Shown here piece by piece: positions 7,766 to 16,847 of a stretch of DNA of 64,000 nucleotides; positions within the stretch are counted from its first letter, which is position 1; every line of letters starts with the position of its first letter. This stretch comes from Sporomusa silvacetica DSM 10669 (GTDB taxonomy: Bacteria > Bacillota > Negativicutes > Sporomusales > Sporomusaceae): NCBI RefSeq assembly GCF_002257705.1, contig NZ_LSLK01000100.1, forward strand, positions 5,797 through 69,796. The letters are read 5' to 3'. The translations under genes were made by a program, and so were the position numbers. The notes below the pieces were generated by a model, which made no database searches, was not told where the DNA came from, and saw only the letters and a list, made by a program, of their open reading frames with translations.

Positions 7766-9511
7766 CTAATCAATTATCTCTAATCCATCAAACTGCATGT
7801 TGTAGTACTTAGCGTATAGACCATTCTGGGCCAGCAGCGTTTGGTGGTTGCCGCATTCTTGTATCTGCCCGTCGTTGATTACGATGATTTCGTCCGCATG
7901 ACGAATGGTGCTCAGGCGATGAGCGATAATAATTGTTGTCCTCTGCTTGGCCAGTTCTTCCAAAGCGGCTTGAATATGTCGTTCGCTCTCGTTATCAAGA
8001 GCTGAAGTCGCTTCGTCCAAAATCAAAATCGGCGGATTTTTAAGGAAAACACGAGCAATCGCGACACGCTGCTTTTGACCACCGGACAGACGAATGCCCC
8101 GCTCACCAACATAGGTATCATAGCCCTCTTCTAGGCTAGCGATAAAATCGTGAATATTAGCTTTTTGCGCAGCTGCGATAACCTCTTCTTCAGTCGCGTC
8201 CGGCCGACCGTAAGCAATATTATCCCGTATGCTGCCAGCAAATAAATACACATCCTGCTGCACAATGCCAATGGCATTGCGCAAAGAGGTAATCGTCAGG
8301 TCACGCACATCCTGGCCCTCAATCAAAATCATGCCTGCTGTCACATCATAGAAACGCGGCAGCAAGGAACAGATTGTTGTTTTACCACCACCGGACGGGC
8401 CAACAAGCGCGATGGTTTTTCCGGCTTCAACCGTAAAATCAACCTGATTAAGCACATCATTGTTCCCCTCATAAGCAAAGGAAACCTGGCGGTACTCGAT
8501 GCCTCCTTTTACGTTGGTAAGGGGAGTAGCCGCTTCTTTGTCCACAATTTCCGGCTGTGTTTGTAACACCTCAGCGAACCGTTTAAACCCGGCATAACCT
8601 TTTTGAAATTGCTCGGTAAAGTTGAGCAACACATCCAGCGGATTGATGAAAATAGCAATATAAAGTGCATAAACCGCCAGGTCAGTGGCCTCTAACTGAC
8701 CTTTTCCTATGAAATAGCCGCCGCTTACCAGCACCACTACATACAGCAAACCTTCCAATAACCCGTTACCGGCGTAGAAACTCCCCATGATTTTGTACAC
8801 GCTTTCTTTCGATTCGAGAAATTCGAGATTGCCGCGGCGAAATTTTTTCTGTTCGATCTCTTCATTGGCAAATGACTTAATCACGCGAATACCGGCAAGG
8901 CTATCCTGCACGAGGGCATTGACAGTGGCAATCCGTTTACGGTTTTCCAAAAAGAGTATTTTCATGCGCTTATTCTTGTAGTAGCTGAAAATAGTCATAC
9001 TCACCGCGATACTAAATAAGATCAGCGTCATCGGTATATTAATCATCAGCAACAAAATGAAGGAACCGATCAGTTTGAGACAAGAGATGAAAATATTTTC
9101 CGGGCCGTGGTGAGCTAATTCAGAGATGTCAAATAGATCAGACACCAGTTTAGACATCATCTCGCCGGTATTGTTCTTATCATAATAGGAAAAAGAAAGG
9201 CGCTGTAGGTGATCAAACAGATCTTGCCGCATATCGCTTTCCATCCTCGCACCCATCACATGCCCCCAAGTCGTAATGTAATATTGACAGGCATAACGGA
9301 CGCCGTATAAGAGCATCATCCCTGCACCGACATAGCCGATAATGGCAATAAACTCCCTTGTTTGCGCGATTAATAAATTTTTTGTCAGGTAATTGAGCAC
9401 CTGCGGAAAAACCAGATCAATGGCCGAGACAATAATAGCACAAGCCATATCAATATAAAAAAGCCGCCGATACGGCTTATAATAATGCAAAAAACCAGCA
9501 AGAATAGACAT
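7766..9511 (-). CDS. ABC exporter, fused membrane and ATPase domains (MsbA/LmrA type)
   Basis: This 581-residue half-transporter has a six-helix exporter domain (residues 1-310) followed by an ATPase with Walker A GPSGGGKTT (about 370), signature LSGGQKQR and Walker B ILILDEATSALD. It should work as a homodimer that flips lipids or exports drugs. The start at ATG 9511 has GGGAGAGG about 8 bases upstream; GTG 9520 overlaps that site and is less likely. It follows the DEAD-box gene by 15 bp and is probably the last gene of a three-gene operon. The substrate is not predictable. Confidence 0.9.
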   Translation of the reverse strand: MSILAGFLHYYKPYRRLFYIDMACAIIVSAIDLVFPQVLNYLTKNLLIAQTREFIAIIGYVGAGMMLLYGVRYACQYYITTWGHVMGARMESDMRQDLFDHLQRLSFSYYDKNNTGEMMSKLVSDLFDISELAHHGPENIFISCLKLIGSFILLLMINIPMTLILFSIAVSMTIFSYYKNKRMKILFLENRKRIATVNALVQDSLAGIRVIKSFANEEIEQKKFRRGNLEFLESKESVYKIMGSFYAGNGLLEGLLYVVVLVSGGYFIGKGQLEATDLAVYALYIAIFINPLDVLLNFTEQFQKGYAGFKRFAEVLQTQPEIVDKEAATPLTNVKGGIEYRQVSFAYEGNNDVLNQVDFTVEAGKTIALVGPSGGGKTTICSLLPRFYDVTAGMILIEGQDVRDLTITSLRNAIGIVQQDVYLFAGSIRDNIAYGRPDATEEEVIAAAQKANIHDFIASLEEGYDTYVGERGIRLSGGQKQRVAIARVFLKNPPILILDEATSALDNESERHIQAALEELAKQRTTIIIAHRLSTIRHADEIIVINDGQIQECGNHQTLLAQNGLYAKYYNMQFDGLEIID

Positions 9512-9526
9512 CAGCAACACCTCTCC

Positions 9527-10975
9527 CTATGGAAAAATATTCACTTTCTTTATCGTATGCACTTTCCCTTTTATCTTCGTATGCAAGAGTGCCTCCATTA
9601 CAAGATCCCCTTTTCCCCCAAGAATCTCAACATAGGAACAAGTATCCTGAATATCGATAATGCCGGTATCTGCTGCACTAACTCCGGCAATATTCGTAAT
9701 GGCGCCAAGTATATCGCCAGGTCTCATTTTTGTCTTTTTCCCGGCATTGATCCGAATCCTAGTTATATTTTTATTTAAATTGTCACTTTTATCGCTTTTA
9801 TAATTAGGCATAGCCTTATTTTTATCAAAAATCAGCTTGCCGCTTTCAGCTGCTTCGACTGTCGGAGTTTCTTGCCGCGGTATCTGATAATCAATATATT
9901 GCTCTATCTCCGCTAACGAACTGCGTTCATCCGGAGTTACGAACGTAATTGCCATACCTTCCTTTCCAGCCCGCCCAGTCCTGCCAATTCGATGAACATA
10001 GCTTTCATTATCTACAGGTATATCATAATTGATAACAAGAGCGATACCATCGACGTGAATACCTCTTGCTGCCACATCAGTAGCAATCAGTAATGAAAAC
10101 TCGCCTCTCTTAAAGCTTTGCATTGCCTGTAACCGCTCCCTTTGTTCCATGCCACCATGCAAGCTGCCACAGTGAACTCCTTCCTTTTTCATTTTGTCAA
10201 ATAGCATTTCTACTCTTTCTCTGGTGTTACAAAATACCAGACAACTATCTGGTCGCTTCGTATAAATTATTTTCAGCGCAAGGTTGATTTTTTCACTATC
10301 TTGGACCTCATAACATGCCTGCTGAATCAACTCGGCAGGAGGAATTTCTGAATCGACTTCAATCTTTACCGGATTACGCAGATATTGATTGCAGATTTCC
10401 TGAATTTTGTCCGGCATAGTTGCCGAAAATACCATAGTTACCCTATTAATTGGCAACATTTTTACTATTGCTTCGACCTGGTCGATAAAGCCCATGTCCA
10501 GCATTTTATCTGCTTCATCGATAATAAGGTATTTGAGCTCGTCCAGATTAACATTTTTTCTTACAATGTGGTCAAATGTTCTCCCCGGTGTACCGACGAT
10601 AACATGTACCCTTTGTTTCAACTCTCTTTTTTGTGCTTCCATAGGTTGTCTACCGAAAAGAGCCACACATCTTATTTTTTTAAACCTGCCAATGTTAGCG
10701 ATATCCTGTTTTAATTGTACCGCCAATTCTCTGGTTGGCGTAAGAACAAGTGCCTGGGGGTACCTTTGTTCCACTTCTATTTTTTCGCAAACCGGAATGG
10801 CAAAAGCAGCTGTCTTGCCGCTGCCTGTCTGGGATCTTACTATAACATCCGTATCGGCAAGAGCTAAGGGTATTACCTGTTGCTGAACCTCAGTAAGTGT
10901 TTCAAACCCTAAATCTTCTAGCGCTTGCACGATTTCTTGGCTAAACTTGCATTTATCAAAACCGTTATTATCCAT
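9527..10975 (-). CDS. dbpA: DEAD-box RNA helicase of the DbpA/YxiN type
   Basis: This is a 482-residue helicase. The Q motif is near residues 10-34, followed by SQTGSGKT (Walker A), PTRELA, TPGR, DEAD, SAT, and the motif V/VI stretches ARGIHVDG and HRIGRTGRAG. The last ~75 residues (RIRINAGKKTKMRPGDILGA to the end) match the DbpA RNA-binding domain, which in DbpA and YxiN docks on 23S rRNA hairpin 92 during large-subunit assembly. Its ATG overlaps the upstream gene by eight bases (ATGGATAA), suggesting translational coupling with the CCA-transferase-like gene. Length matches YxiN (about 480). Confidence 0.9.
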   Translation of the reverse strand: MDNNGFDKCKFSQEIVQALEDLGFETLTEVQQQVIPLALADTDVIVRSQTGSGKTAAFAIPVCEKIEVEQRYPQALVLTPTRELAVQLKQDIANIGRFKKIRCVALFGRQPMEAQKRELKQRVHVIVGTPGRTFDHIVRKNVNLDELKYLIIDEADKMLDMGFIDQVEAIVKMLPINRVTMVFSATMPDKIQEICNQYLRNPVKIEVDSEIPPAELIQQACYEVQDSEKINLALKIIYTKRPDSCLVFCNTRERVEMLFDKMKKEGVHCGSLHGGMEQRERLQAMQSFKRGEFSLLIATDVAARGIHVDGIALVINYDIPVDNESYVHRIGRTGRAGKEGMAITFVTPDERSSLAEIEQYIDYQIPRQETPTVEAAESGKLIFDKNKAMPNYKSDKSDNLNKNITRIRINAGKKTKMRPGDILGAITNIAGVSAADTGIIDIQDTCSYVEILGGKGDLVMEALLHTKIKGKVHTIKKVNIFP

Positions 10976-12122
10976 TATCTAACCTCATTTTTTCCCAAAC
11001 TCCGGTAATGGCCTTACTATGCTTTTGCCTCAGCCATTCACCAATATCTTTACCTTTTAATTCGGCAGGGACAACATCCTGCACCAGATTCAGGAGTGCC
11101 TTAAACGGGCCCAAAGCCGGAATATGTAATTTTATTGCCTGTGAAATGATATCAAATTCCTCTACAGTCAACGAACCACGCCTCAGAGTATCAATTGCGG
11201 CTACAATTTTTTCCGGTTCAGGGACCTCCAGCAATGTCATAATTTTACTGGCAGTTACAGACGCAGTAAGCCAGTCACCAGGCAACGTCATGCGGCTATT
11301 CCAGTGGTATAGACTTTGGTGGTCCATCACAAGGCTCAAACTGGCAAACCTTAGCTTTGGACTTGACGTAGCTTTTGCCACCGAATCCAGGCGATCCATT
11401 GCAATAGCAAATTGGTCTGCGGGTAAGTCCGCTATTTCTTCAAACACACGTGGCAGTAAATTGCTCTGAACCAAAACCTTAAAAAAACGTGCCGGGGCCG
11501 GAGCGTCGTTCAAGACCTTTGTCAATTCGGTAAGCACCCGTTCAGCAGGCTCGCCGCCAAGTTCATCAGCAGCGCCACTTGCAAGAATCAGTGTCTCATC
11601 ATCGATGGCGAAATCTAAGCGCGCCGCTTGTCCTGCAAGCCGTAAGGCACGTATGGGATCATCAACAAAATGCTGACTAGTGGCACGAAGTATCTTGTTT
11701 TTAATATCCTGGATTCCATGGAAAGGATCAATCATTTCTCCAGTCAAACTATCTACGGCAATGGAATTCACAGTTGTATCACGCCGAAATAGGTCTTCTT
11801 CAATGGTTATCTTAGGGTTTGATGCAATCTTGAAACCTTTGTAGCCGCTGCCGACCTTTCGCTCCGTTCTGGCAAAGGCAACTTCACACGGTCTGCCATC
11901 GATGACCAGCCGAAAAACCGGAAAAGACTTGCCACATTCATCGGCTTCAGGGAAGAGTACTTTGAAGTTTTTCTTAACCATGCCAACTACGCAAAAATCA
12001 ATATCTTTCGGCGCAATTCCTCTCACCGTATCACGGACACAGCCACCGACTCTATAAAGGCGTCCCCCATTCGCGAGAATGGTTTCCGCAAAAGTTCGCT
12101 CTGTTACGACATTGCTACTCAC
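10968..12122 (-). CDS. tRNA nucleotidyltransferase / poly(A) polymerase family protein
   Basis: This 384-residue protein has class II nucleotidyltransferase head motifs: YRVGGCVRDTVRG, then the metal-binding KDIDF, then RRDTTVNSIAVD, and DDPIRALRLAGQAARLDF in the neck. Such enzymes add CCA or A tails to RNA. It lacks an obvious HD domain, and its C-terminal half is divergent, so it may be a paralogue and not the essential CCA enzyme. The start is GTG 12122, after a GGGGGG stretch. It is coupled to the DbpA-type helicase behind it, which points to an RNA-metabolism operon. A long perfect hairpin lies just upstream. Confidence 0.75.
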   Translation of the reverse strand: MSSNVVTERTFAETILANGGRLYRVGGCVRDTVRGIAPKDIDFCVVGMVKKNFKVLFPEADECGKSFPVFRLVIDGRPCEVAFARTERKVGSGYKGFKIASNPKITIEEDLFRRDTTVNSIAVDSLTGEMIDPFHGIQDIKNKILRATSQHFVDDPIRALRLAGQAARLDFAIDDETLILASGAADELGGEPAERVLTELTKVLNDAPAPARFFKVLVQSNLLPRVFEEIADLPADQFAIAMDRLDSVAKATSSPKLRFASLSLVMDHQSLYHWNSRMTLPGDWLTASVTASKIMTLLEVPEPEKIVAAIDTLRRGSLTVEEFDIISQAIKLHIPALGPFKALLNLVQDVVPAELKGKDIGEWLRQKHSKAITGVWEKMRLDNG

Positions 12123-12163
12123 CAGGATCGTCCCCCCTGATTATATTTTTTCATTTTATCTCC

Positions 12164-12215
12164 AATACATACAAACCCCAGGCTCCAGTGCTGGAGCCTG
12201 GGGTTTGTATGTATT
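12164..12215. repeat. 25-bp perfect inverted repeat between thiE and the CCA-like gene
   Basis: Bases 12164-12188 and 12191-12215 are exact reverse complements separated by only TG. Seen on the minus strand the hairpin lies 35 bp past the thiE stop and 42 bp before the next start codon. It lacks a clear T run, so it is more likely an RNA-stability structure or mobile palindrome than a plain terminator. Confidence 0.7.
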
Positions 12216-12249
12216 GTCATTTCGTTACCAGTTGCAAGTTTTCCTTGTT

Positions 12250-12879
12250 CTACTCCTTCGTCAGCTGTAAAAGCTTACAAGTAGCTGCCTTAGGATCTGC
12301 TGCAGCAACAATGGCTGATACCACTGCCACCCCATCTACACCTGTATTCATGACATCGCGGATATTACTCCCATTAATTCCGCCAATAGCGACAATAGGA
12401 ATCTTCACCTTAGCTTTAATAGCTTCCAATTCTGCCAAACTGACACTATCGGCATCATCTTTGGTATTTGTAGGGAATACGGCTCCAATGCCAAGATAGT
12501 CAGCACCTTGGTCTTGCGCCAGCAAAGCTTCTGCCAGCGTTGCCGCAGATACACCAATAATTTTATCAGGCCCTAACAGCTTCCTGGCCACTACTACCGG
12601 TAGATCTTCCTGCCCAATATGTAGACCAGCCGCATCTACCGCCAACGCAATATCTGCCCGATCATTCACAATCAGCGGCACACCATATTTTTCAGTAACA
12701 CCTTTTATCACTAAAGCCACTTGATAAAATTCTAATGATGACAGATTCTTTTCTCTTACCTGTACCACCGTAACGCCACCTTGAATCGCTTGTTCCACAG
12801 TTTTCGCAAGATCTTTATCTCCAAGCAAACCTCTATCTGTTACTAAGTATAATGAATAGTTACTATTCCTTTTATCCAT
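12250..12879 (-). CDS. thiE: Thiamine-phosphate synthase
   Basis: This 209-residue TIM-barrel enzyme joins HMP pyrophosphate to thiazole phosphate to make thiamine phosphate. Visible motifs are YLVTDRG, VQVREK, PLIVNDRADIALAVDAAGLHIGQEDLP, GVSAAT and the phosphate loop AIGGINGSN. The start at ATG 12879 overlaps the thiM stop as ATGGATAA, and thiM sequence provides AGGTGG; the longer frame to GTG 12894 is less likely. It is the third gene of the TPP-riboswitch operon. Length matches the family (about 210). Confidence 0.95.
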   Translation of the reverse strand: MDKRNSNYSLYLVTDRGLLGDKDLAKTVEQAIQGGVTVVQVREKNLSSLEFYQVALVIKGVTEKYGVPLIVNDRADIALAVDAAGLHIGQEDLPVVVARKLLGPDKIIGVSAATLAEALLAQDQGADYLGIGAVFPTNTKDDADSVSLAELEAIKAKVKIPIVAIGGINGSNIRDVMNTGVDGVAVVSAIVAAADPKAATCKLLQLTKE

Positions 12880-13684
12880 TCGTAATTCTGCCACCTTTCC
12901 TTATGACTTCTGGCGTCAGCGACCATACTGCATCAAACAAACGAACCCGAAAGGTTCCAATACCTTCTCCCGCCTGTAACGATTGCTGCGCCAACTCGCC
13001 AGCTAATCCCATGGTCATCACGCCAGCAACTGCTCCGGTAAACCAATCGTCTGTTGCACCACAGTAACAAGCAATCAGGGAAGTGGCCATACAGCCAGTA
13101 CCTGTTACCTGCGACAATATTGCATGACCATTATTAATACGACACAACTGCTTTCCGTGGGCAATAATATCCTGCTTACCCGTGATAGCAATTACGCAGC
13201 CCAGTTTCTGGGAAAGCTGCCGCGCCACCTCTTCTCCGTCTACCTCGTCAGCAACAGAATCAACACCCTTGATATCTGCAGCAACTCCAGCAATAATTTT
13301 CATCTCCGACATATTGCCACGAATCACCGAAGGACAAACCTCCTGAATAATCCTCTTAGCCGTAGCGGTACGAAGAGTTGTAGCGCCCACCCCCACTGGG
13401 TCAAAAATAATGGGAATTCCTTTCTCCTTGGCTTTTTTGCCGACAGCAACCATGGATTCAATACTCCGGGAATTCAACGTTCCAATATTCAATACCAAGG
13501 CAGCCGCAAACGACACCATTTCTTCTACTTCCTCAATATCATCAGCCATAACCGGCGAAGCACCAATTGCCAAGGTTATATTGGCACAATCATTTACTGT
13601 TACATAGTTAGTAATATGATGCACTAATGGTTTCTTAGTCTTCAAGGCTAAGAGGCTATCTGATATTTTTTGCAGTATTTCCAT
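12872..13684 (-). CDS. thiM: Hydroxyethylthiazole kinase
   Basis: This 270-residue enzyme phosphorylates 4-methyl-5-(2-hydroxyethyl)thiazole for thiamine salvage. Motifs include PLVHHITNYVTVNDCANITLAIGASPVMAD at the N-terminus (substrate site), FDPVGVGAT and VTGTGCMATSLIAC (anion hole and catalytic Cys region). ATG 13684 is taken as the start, with a run of six G about 10 bases upstream. The gene begins 37 bp before the end of cytX in another frame, and ends overlapping thiE, so all three are tightly coupled under the TPP riboswitch. Confidence 0.95.
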   Translation of the reverse strand: MEILQKISDSLLALKTKKPLVHHITNYVTVNDCANITLAIGASPVMADDIEEVEEMVSFAAALVLNIGTLNSRSIESMVAVGKKAKEKGIPIIFDPVGVGATTLRTATAKRIIQEVCPSVIRGNMSEMKIIAGVAADIKGVDSVADEVDGEEVARQLSQKLGCVIAITGKQDIIAHGKQLCRINNGHAILSQVTGTGCMATSLIACYCGATDDWFTGAVAGVMTMGLAGELAQQSLQAGEGIGTFRVRLFDAVWSLTPEVIRKGGRITNG

Positions 13685-14877
13685 TGTTTCGTAACCCCCC
13701 ATGTCACTCTATATAGTAACGCCGTTATCATCATTACTGGTATGGTAGCGCCTAACACAAAGTCCAGCTTAATAAACTGATAATACAAGCCTACTCCCAA
13801 CGCCCAAATAAGTAGCGCTCCCCAATTAATTAGTATTTTAGCTTGAACCTTGCGATTTTTAATAATAAAATACTCTGTCAACAAAACGGCAAACAAGGGC
13901 GCAAAAACAGAACCAATGGCCAGGAGGAAATTCTCATACTGTTCAATATTAAACCACAGGGCAGCAATTGTGCCAATCACCGTCATAACTAAAGCTACCC
14001 GTTTCTCATTGAGTTTCGGGAAAATATTTGCAAAACTCACACCTGCTGAATATGCATCCAAAAAAGTAGTTGTTACCGTTGCCAAGACTACAATCCCCAA
14101 TGCTGATAACCCTAGATTTGCGGCCAGCATCATGGCCGAAGGTTCTGCATTACCAGCAGCAATGGCAGCTCCCAATCCAATAATATACATCCAGCAGCTG
14201 CCCGCAAAGTAACCTAAGCCACTCCCCCAAGCTGCGCTTTTATTATTTTTGGCAAAACGTGTATAATCCGCAATTAAGGGCAGCCACGAAAGCGGCATAA
14301 TGACACTTAATTCTACGGCTTGGCCGAAAGACAGGCCCCCGGCAGGTGGCGCAGTTAACGCAGTGCTATTTTTAAATACAACAGTACTTAACACGATGGT
14401 GATACCAAGCAAAAGGAATACAGCCACCATATTGGCTTTTTTCAGGCCTCCTTCCCGGCCAAGCGCAATCCAAACAAGGACTAAGCCACCAATGCCAATT
14501 GTCCATACAGAAAGCTGATCTAATCCCCAGAGCAGCTTACTAATCTCATTAGCTGAGCGGGCAGCCGCAATAATCATAACTGCCGTCCACCCTACCAATT
14601 GCAAAACATTTAACACCGAAAATAAATAAGACCCATATTCGCCAAAAGAAATCCGAGTTGATACCAGCGCCGGTATCCGTTCCTGAGTACCAATTATCCC
14701 ACCCAGCACTAAAATACCAGTTCCGACCACATGGCCAATCACGATAGCTGCTATGCCACTGTAAAAACCAAGTGGAGCCAAAAGTCCGCCTGTTAAAATC
14801 TCAGCAATGGATACAGCAGCACCAAACCACAAAAACAAGTAATGATTAAACCCTAATGTATGATTTTCATTCGACAT
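13648..14877 (-). CDS. cytX: Putative hydroxymethylpyrimidine transporter CytX
   Basis: This 409-residue membrane protein of the cytosine/purine permease (NCS1) family has about 12 hydrophobic helices. CytX proteins linked to TPP riboswitches are taken to import the HMP moiety of thiamine. It leads the operon cytX-thiM-thiE, which combines pyrimidine uptake, thiazole phosphorylation and coupling; no HMP synthase (thiC) is present here. ATG 14877 has GGGGTGG 8 bases upstream; the frame extends to GTG 14889 within the ribosome-site region and is rejected. Confidence 0.88.
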   Translation of the reverse strand: MSNENHTLGFNHYLFLWFGAAVSIAEILTGGLLAPLGFYSGIAAIVIGHVVGTGILVLGGIIGTQERIPALVSTRISFGEYGSYLFSVLNVLQLVGWTAVMIIAAARSANEISKLLWGLDQLSVWTIGIGGLVLVWIALGREGGLKKANMVAVFLLLGITIVLSTVVFKNSTALTAPPAGGLSFGQAVELSVIMPLSWLPLIADYTRFAKNNKSAAWGSGLGYFAGSCWMYIIGLGAAIAAGNAEPSAMMLAANLGLSALGIVVLATVTTTFLDAYSAGVSFANIFPKLNEKRVALVMTVIGTIAALWFNIEQYENFLLAIGSVFAPLFAVLLTEYFIIKNRKVQAKILINWGALLIWALGVGLYYQFIKLDFVLGATIPVMMITALLYRVTWGVTKQWKYCKKYQIAS

Positions 14878-14897
14878 CCAACATACCACCCCTTTTT

Positions 14898-14932
14898 TTA
14901 AAAAATAAAAAGCACACCCATAAGGATGCGCT
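14898..14932 (-). terminator. Riboswitch expression-platform terminator
   Basis: The stem AAGCGCATCC with GGGTGTGCTT (allowing two G-U pairs) is followed on the minus strand by T5-A-T6. It sits between the TPP aptamer and cytX, so thiamine pyrophosphate probably causes premature termination. Confidence 0.75.
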
Positions 14933-14951
14933 TAAAGTACAAAAAACTCTA

Positions 14952-15048
14952 TACCATCATCCCTACGCTGGCATTACCCAGATCAGGTTAAAGGGTCATA
15001 GATTTTATTAGATCTATATCTCAGCCGGCCTTTCCAGCCCCCCTTGAA
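14952..15048 (-). promoter_or_regulatory. TPP riboswitch (THI element)
   Basis: The minus strand shows the two diagnostic stretches of the TPP aptamer: GGCTGAGA at 15018-15025, and ACCTGATCTGGGTAATGCCA with CGTAGGGA at about 14961-14988. It lies upstream of cytX-thiM-thiE and should turn the operon off when TPP is plentiful, through the terminator at 14898-14932. Confidence 0.95.
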
Positions 15049-15181
15049 ACGTCGATATTCTTTTAGGCTCATAGTAACATATCTAATCACCATTTTCAAC
15101 TATATACGAGTAATTAACTAACAAATTATTACAAATAATAGAAATACTGTTTAGCAAACAGGTGCACAGCACTTTTTCCTC

Positions 15182-16825
15182 TTACCAATATCCCTTTAAG
15201 GATAGATTTCCTTGACAACCACGTTTATCGCCAAATAGCTTGCTGAATTGTCCTTCTATATATAAATTGTCGCTTAAACCAGCCTTTAACCCAAAATTGA
15301 TTTGATATAGATTGCTTCCAAGTCTGTTTTGGCTTTGCTCACCCGAAATATCTGCTACATTATCGCCCTTAAACTCATGAATATAATTTACCCCCAACAA
15401 GGTAGTCATTAATTTTCCGTTACTTTGCGTTACCGCCTTACGCAGTTGCAGGCCTAGCCGCCCTTGTAAGGAGTCACCTTTTTTTAGCGACACATTTGCC
15501 CCCACATTATCGGTAAAGCCTCCCTGATGAATACCAATATATGATAATTGCACTTGTGGTTCCAGTACCAGACCGTGCTTCTGTTGAAAAGTCACACCAT
15601 GTTCCAGCGAAGTAACAAATAGCTGTCCCGAATACTGCTGTTTAAGACCGTACCCATAATAACCTGGCACATTGTTGGTAAAATCCAGATTGCCAAATAG
15701 TAAGGCTGCATTAAAATAACCAGAATGGTTGGCTTCCATTGGCGTCCTGATTACAGAATAGAGGCCACCATAATTTCCTGTTATCTCATTCTTTACGTTA
15801 CTTGCCGTATTCCTTTGATTAGTTTCTCCACGTCCAGCAATGAAACCAACGTACACTTTATTCTTTTCCCCAACAGCGGCCCCTTTAACTAGTTTTTCCC
15901 AGCCCAACTGCATGCCTTTCGTCTGAGCATGATAGTTGGATCCAAATCCATTCGTGTAACTCGTATCACTGCCAAAAGGACTTACCCATATATCATTATT
16001 TTCTTTTCTTGCTACGACTTGAGAATTACGCAGCTCATACATATGTAGACCTAAATCGTCAATAACCCCTCGGCTTAGATTTTGCCCATTGGTAATTGCC
16101 GCACTATAACTTGATAGATAATTAGGCGCATACAAAGCATATACCAGCCAAGACATTGTATTTTCAGGTTGACCACTACGTTTCCAATACTGATAAGCTC
16201 CCCCACTACGATATTCACTTCCATCAGCCATTGGCGATGCGGTACCGGCAATAAGTTGAGTTCCCTTTGGTACGGAAATCACATAAATATCCTGTAAATC
16301 AGAACCCCAGCCAGCCAATATCGCCTGTGCATTGCGTGAATCTTCTACAGAAAAGTATTTATCTGACCACCATGCACCTAAATAACCCTGGGTAATCTCA
16401 TCTGATTTCAGATGATTGCCTCTGCGGACTAGTTTCATGTCTTGCTCAGTTTCCACTATCCGAACCGCCGTATCAGTAATACCTGGCGTACTTGTAAACG
16501 AATAAAAATTACTATAGTAATTTTGGCTGGCAAAATTAGTAAACCCCGCAGCTAGCAAAATTTGTCTCTTTTGTTCCAATAAAGCATCAGTAATACCAGG
16601 AACAATATTCACTGCACTCTGACCACTCACAGTCTGTGCCGGGCTGGTTCCTTGGGCCTGAATCTGGGCATCAATCGCAGCGAGCGCGCTATTCCAGTCC
16701 TTAATCTGCTGGGACTCAGCTGCAACTGGTGTGATGCTAAATAGCAATATTACTACACTGATAACGGTGGTCGCGAATTGTTTCTGCCAATTTCTGAAAC
16801 TACTTTTATAAGCTTGCATTGACAT
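15182..16825 (-). CDS. Autotransporter-like outer-membrane protein with TNT/ART-like N-terminal region
   Basis: This 547-residue protein has a signal peptide at residues 1-37 (VISVVILLFSITPVAAES). Residues 90-250 resemble TNT/ADP-ribosyltransferase-type NAD-acting domains: LVRRGNHLKSDE, GYLGAWWSDKYFS, then YVISVPKGTQLIAGTASP and GGAYQYWK. Residues ~275-547 show alternating aromatic/polar strands of an autotransporter beta-barrel, ending in an aromatic residue (LKGYW). A barrel implies an outer membrane, fitting a diderm Firmicute. The N-terminal assignment rests on eye-matching only and catalytic residues are unproven. AAGGAG lies 6 bases before ATG 16825. It follows a methyltransferase gene by 22 bp. 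Confidence 0.65.
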   Translation of the reverse strand: MSMQAYKSSFRNWQKQFATTVISVVILLFSITPVAAESQQIKDWNSALAAIDAQIQAQGTSPAQTVSGQSAVNIVPGITDALLEQKRQILLAAGFTNFASQNYYSNFYSFTSTPGITDTAVRIVETEQDMKLVRRGNHLKSDEITQGYLGAWWSDKYFSVEDSRNAQAILAGWGSDLQDIYVISVPKGTQLIAGTASPMADGSEYRSGGAYQYWKRSGQPENTMSWLVYALYAPNYLSSYSAAITNGQNLSRGVIDDLGLHMYELRNSQVVARKENNDIWVSPFGSDTSYTNGFGSNYHAQTKGMQLGWEKLVKGAAVGEKNKVYVGFIAGRGETNQRNTASNVKNEITGNYGGLYSVIRTPMEANHSGYFNAALLFGNLDFTNNVPGYYGYGLKQQYSGQLFVTSLEHGVTFQQKHGLVLEPQVQLSYIGIHQGGFTDNVGANVSLKKGDSLQGRLGLQLRKAVTQSNGKLMTTLLGVNYIHEFKGDNVADISGEQSQNRLGSNLYQINFGLKAGLSDNLYIEGQFSKLFGDKRGCQGNLSLKGYW

Positions 16826-16847
16826 AGTCAGCTCCTTCCACTAGAAT

